DNA from: Pelargonium cotyledonis
Lineage: Eukaryota; Streptophyta; Magnoliopsida; Geraniales; Geraniaceae
DNA length: 24,764 nucleotides
Direction: 5' to 3'
NCBI GenBank assembly: GCA_036897625.1
Contig: JAYMTA010000740.1
Location: 1 to 24,764, forward strand
A program made the translations under genes and the position numbers. The notes under the pieces are model-generated. The model had not been told where the DNA came from. It searched no databases and saw only the letters and a list, made by a program, of their open reading frames with translations. Shown piece after piece: positions 22,233 through 24,764 of the stretch. Each line of letters begins with the position of its first letter. Within the stretch, counting starts at the first letter, position 1.

Positions 22233-22648
22233 GGCCTTGTTTGTTAACACTTCTTGAAAGCCAAAAAGCTTTTACACATCAAATGAAATAGAGCCACATA
22301 AACAAACTACAAAAACAAAAACTAGACATGTTTGCTTTCACCTAGCTTTTGAATGACTTGTATAATGATGGTGAAGTTGCAAGAAGCTAAATTTTTTTGC
22401 TTCTGGGATGAGAAGTAAAGAGAGAATTAATCATATTTTAATTATGTCATTACTTGATGAGTTAAAATAATTTTTTTTATTTTTATAATAATGTACATTT
22501 TAATCTTTTCAAAAAATAAATTTGAATTAGTTTTTTAAAATTTTTTATATAGAAACACTTCTCTTTACTTTTGTTAACAAACAATAACAGATTTTAGAAG
22601 TTGTTTGAAGCCACTTCTAGCTTCTGAGAAGTGTTACCAAACAAGCCC
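22233..22648. mobile_element. PIF/Harbinger (Tourist-like) MITE, 416 bp, TAA target duplication
   Basis: The left terminus GGCCTTGTTTGTTAACACTT and the right terminus, read as reverse complement, GGGCTTGTTTGGTAACACTT differ at only two of 20 positions. TAA lies immediately outside each end (22230-22232 and 22649-22651), matching the three-base TWA duplication of PIF/Harbinger elements. The interior is AT-rich and noncoding, so it is non-autonomous. It sits about 0.55 kb upstream of the proposed AUX1 TATA box. Confidence 0.85.
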
Positions 22649-22651
22649 TAA

Positions 22652-23195
22652 AGAGACACAGCCCACAATCCAACTGCAGTACGAATCAGTCTCTGTTTTG
22701 TAGTTATTTTAAAAGAAATTTAATTTAAATTCATTGGATTTTCTTTCATTTTCTCGACAGAGAGTTTCTCAGCAATAATTCAAAGAAATCAATTTATTTC
22801 GGTGAGACTTGGATTGTTAAGGCCAGCACTTGACACTACCATTGATTGATGGAGGTACAAGATACTGTAATATATCGTATAGCTGTGTACAATCTTGTCA
22901 GTACTGTTTAAATTTTGGTTTATTTCTTAAAATGAGAGCAAATTTAGATAAGATGGTTCATGCATGATCTTGATTGAGTGTTATAGTTTTCCAGATCTGG
23001 TTGCTAATAAATTAGTGCATTTTTTATTTTGCATTAAAATAATGTTATTGTAAATAATTGTACACCTCATGTGCAAACGTGTAATATTTGCTTGGCAGTT
23101 TTAGCACAAACTCAATTAATGTTGCTTTAATCGGCAAAAAACACATCTTATGTTTCAACCGTTTCAATGTTTTGTTTTTTAAAAAAAAAGTGGTA
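22652..23195. other. Intergenic region, nothing recognised
   Basis: AT-rich sequence with long T and A runs (for example a poly-A stretch near 23180). No gene, RNA or recognised repeat. Confidence 0.5.
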
Positions 23196-23887
23196 TGTCT
23201 CGCGTGTTATGAGTACCACTAGGGTTTTGGTGGCGTTTGTGCGGCGGTGTAGTCGAGTTGACAGAAGCGGCAGAGGGTGAGGCTTGAAAGCAGTGGAGTG
23301 GGTGTGATTTCACAGAGGTTAGGGGTGGTCTGGAGCTGTCTTGTGCGGGTAGCAAGCAAAGATCCGCCCTTGACAGTCTTGTGCGGGCATCAACCGGAGA
23401 TCCGTCCTTCGGCGATCCAGCAGAGGCGCGATGGATGGCGTTCAGAAGGTGTCGTCGGCGTGTGGCTTATCTTGGCAAGGCAAATTGCCATGGAGGGGAT
23501 GGCGATGAGGTTTCGGAAGGCAAGGAGGGATCGAACTGTGAAGGTGGAGGAGCCCTGACGGCGGGGCTTGGGTTGGCAGAGAAAACGTGGTGTTGCCGGC
23601 GACGTGGGTGGATTGGGTCACGTGTACTATAGTTGATGAGTCTGGTCTTGGACTTAGGGTAGTTGAACGAAGGATGTGTTTGCACTAGTGCTCTTGTTTT
23701 TTTTGTTCCCGAGTCTTTTCTCATTGGGGCTTATTCTGCATCGGTCTTCGGTTTTAGTTGATTTATTTGGTTCGGTTAGGTCAGTTTTTTGTTCGATTTT
23801 AGTCGTTGATTTTTTTGGTTTCTATTTCTCTACCGACGTGTTTGTCTTCATTGATGAAGTGATATTCATTAACCGCTTAAAAAATGT
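23196..23887 (+). other. GC-rich island with T-rich tail, possible retroelement remnant
   Basis: Composition changes sharply: 23220-23630 is rich in GC and CpG, unlike everything around it. It is followed by a GT/T-rich tract (23690-23860) ending in CGCTTAAAAAA at about 23886. A GC-rich body, T-rich tail and short terminal A run on the plus strand resemble the end of a plant LINE or a non-autonomous retroposon. Small open frames (23277-23558, 93 codons; 23381-23632, 83 codons) overlap in different phases and match no protein I know. A 38-bp tandem duplication lies at 23338-23413. A first exon of a gene extending beyond the window cannot be excluded. Confidence 0.4.
23338..23413. repeat. Two-copy 38-bp tandem repeat in the GC-rich island
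   Basis: Each copy begins GTCTTGTGCGGG (23338 and 23376) and contains a GATCCGYCCTT block about 26 bp later. The copies differ at several sites between these blocks, so the duplication is not recent. Confidence 0.65.
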
Positions 23888-24764
23888 TACCATTGATGTG
23901 GTTAATATTTAAAATATTAAATTGGATGTCAACTTGTTACATGATTAAATAATAATATTAGTTCTTTGACCAATCAAATTGACCAATTTAGCTTATTAGT
24001 TGAATATGACCAATCAAATTGATCTATCTATCTTAGTAATGCGTATAGAAACAGAGCAAGTAAAATACATGTAAAATTTGTTACAAAACATTTCTCAATG
24101 CAAAAACAAAGTCAACAATGATTAAAGTGAATTTTAAACAATTACATACACTTATTTTGAAAATTTATGTATATTTTAATTTTTGGATATATTTCTTGTT
24201 ATTATGTTAAAGAAATTTTATCTAGATTTTTCTTTCTTATAAATCTATCATGATTATGCTTAAATCATATACAAATATTTGTCATTGTAACTTAATATTC
24301 AATTTAAAATTGGGTGCTAACAACTAATAAGACATGCATTACGCATTAAAAAATAATAATAAAAGACATGCATTATCATAGATTTAAATCCAATTCAAAG
24401 TATTCAAGTTGTAATATCTCAACGCATTATCCGTTCGTTTTGGGTTGTTAAATTGTCGGATAGATCTTGTACGTATTACAAATAAATTGCGGGTTACCCA
24501 CCAAAGGAACACTTAATATAGGCTTTGGCATAGTGCCTAATAACATAAGTAGACATTATTTATTGAATTTATTCATCAAAGAAATATAAAACAAATACTA
24601 GAGTAATCCAAAACTAACTTAGAGCCCAAAAAAAAAAAAATCATTTTCTGACATTGTCATTGCTAAGTTAGTTGGTACATAGATCCTTCTCTAACATGAT
24701 CACAATTCACAGCTAGGTTAATGAAAAATTGGGTAGCATTGACAAAATATATATATATATATAT
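23888..24764. other. Right-edge AT-rich region, no gene
   Basis: Very AT-rich DNA. A two-copy repeat of about 40 bp with core GACCAATCAAATTGA starts at 23968 and 24008. An A13-type run lies near 24629-24641, and an AT dinucleotide run closes the window from about 24748. No coding potential is visible. Confidence 0.55.
23968..24033. repeat. Two-copy repeat, period 40 bp
   Basis: The core GACCAATCAAATTGA occurs at 23968 and 24008, flanked by similar TTAGTT...GA sequence on the left. It is a short local duplication. Confidence 0.6.

Noticed and set aside
21945..22250. 101-codon minus-strand open frame upstream of AUX1
   Set aside because: It resembles no known protein and runs into the MITE end, so it is most likely chance.

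Overview
The window is nuclear DNA from a flowering plant, most likely a eudicot. It is AT-rich, and its genes are split by many GT-AG introns. The products are chloroplast-targeted proteins, an auxin carrier and a plant-type WIYLD protein. The intervening DNA holds Ty1/copia, LINE, SINE and MITE remnants. No species can be named from the sequence alone.

I reconstructed four protein-coding genes exon by exon, all on the minus strand. In window order they are: (1) 2515-3079, a three-exon plastid ribosomal protein of the bTHX/PSRP4 family (130 aa); (2) 4122-10330, a 12-exon EGY2-type site-2 metalloprotease of the chloroplast (518 aa); (3) 11468-15041, a five-exon AT-hook plus WIYLD-domain protein, probably nuclear (250 aa); (4) 18655-21509, an eight-exon AUX1/LAX auxin influx carrier (468 aa). 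Every exon join keeps the reading frame, and each exon set sums to an exact multiple of three. The genes have independent promoters and no shared pathway. From memory, AUX1 and PSRP4 are also near neighbours in Arabidopsis, so part of this order may be ancestral.

Mobile DNA accounts for much of the rest. EGY2 intron 2 (about 2.3 kb) carries two related, decayed Ty1/copia 3' ends lying head to head, apparently inside a Stowaway-like element. Intron 3 of the WIYLD gene contains an Au-like SINE. A decayed LINE RNase H end lies upstream of the WIYLD gene. A 416-bp PIF/Harbinger-type MITE with a TAA target duplication sits upstream of the AUX1-like gene. A 37-bp-arm inverted repeat lies near the left edge, and a GC-rich island of unknown origin lies near the right edge.

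I saw no tRNA, rRNA or CRISPR, and no clearly new biological system. The most unusual structures are the head-to-head copia pair in the EGY2 intron and the compact AT-hook/WIYLD protein.
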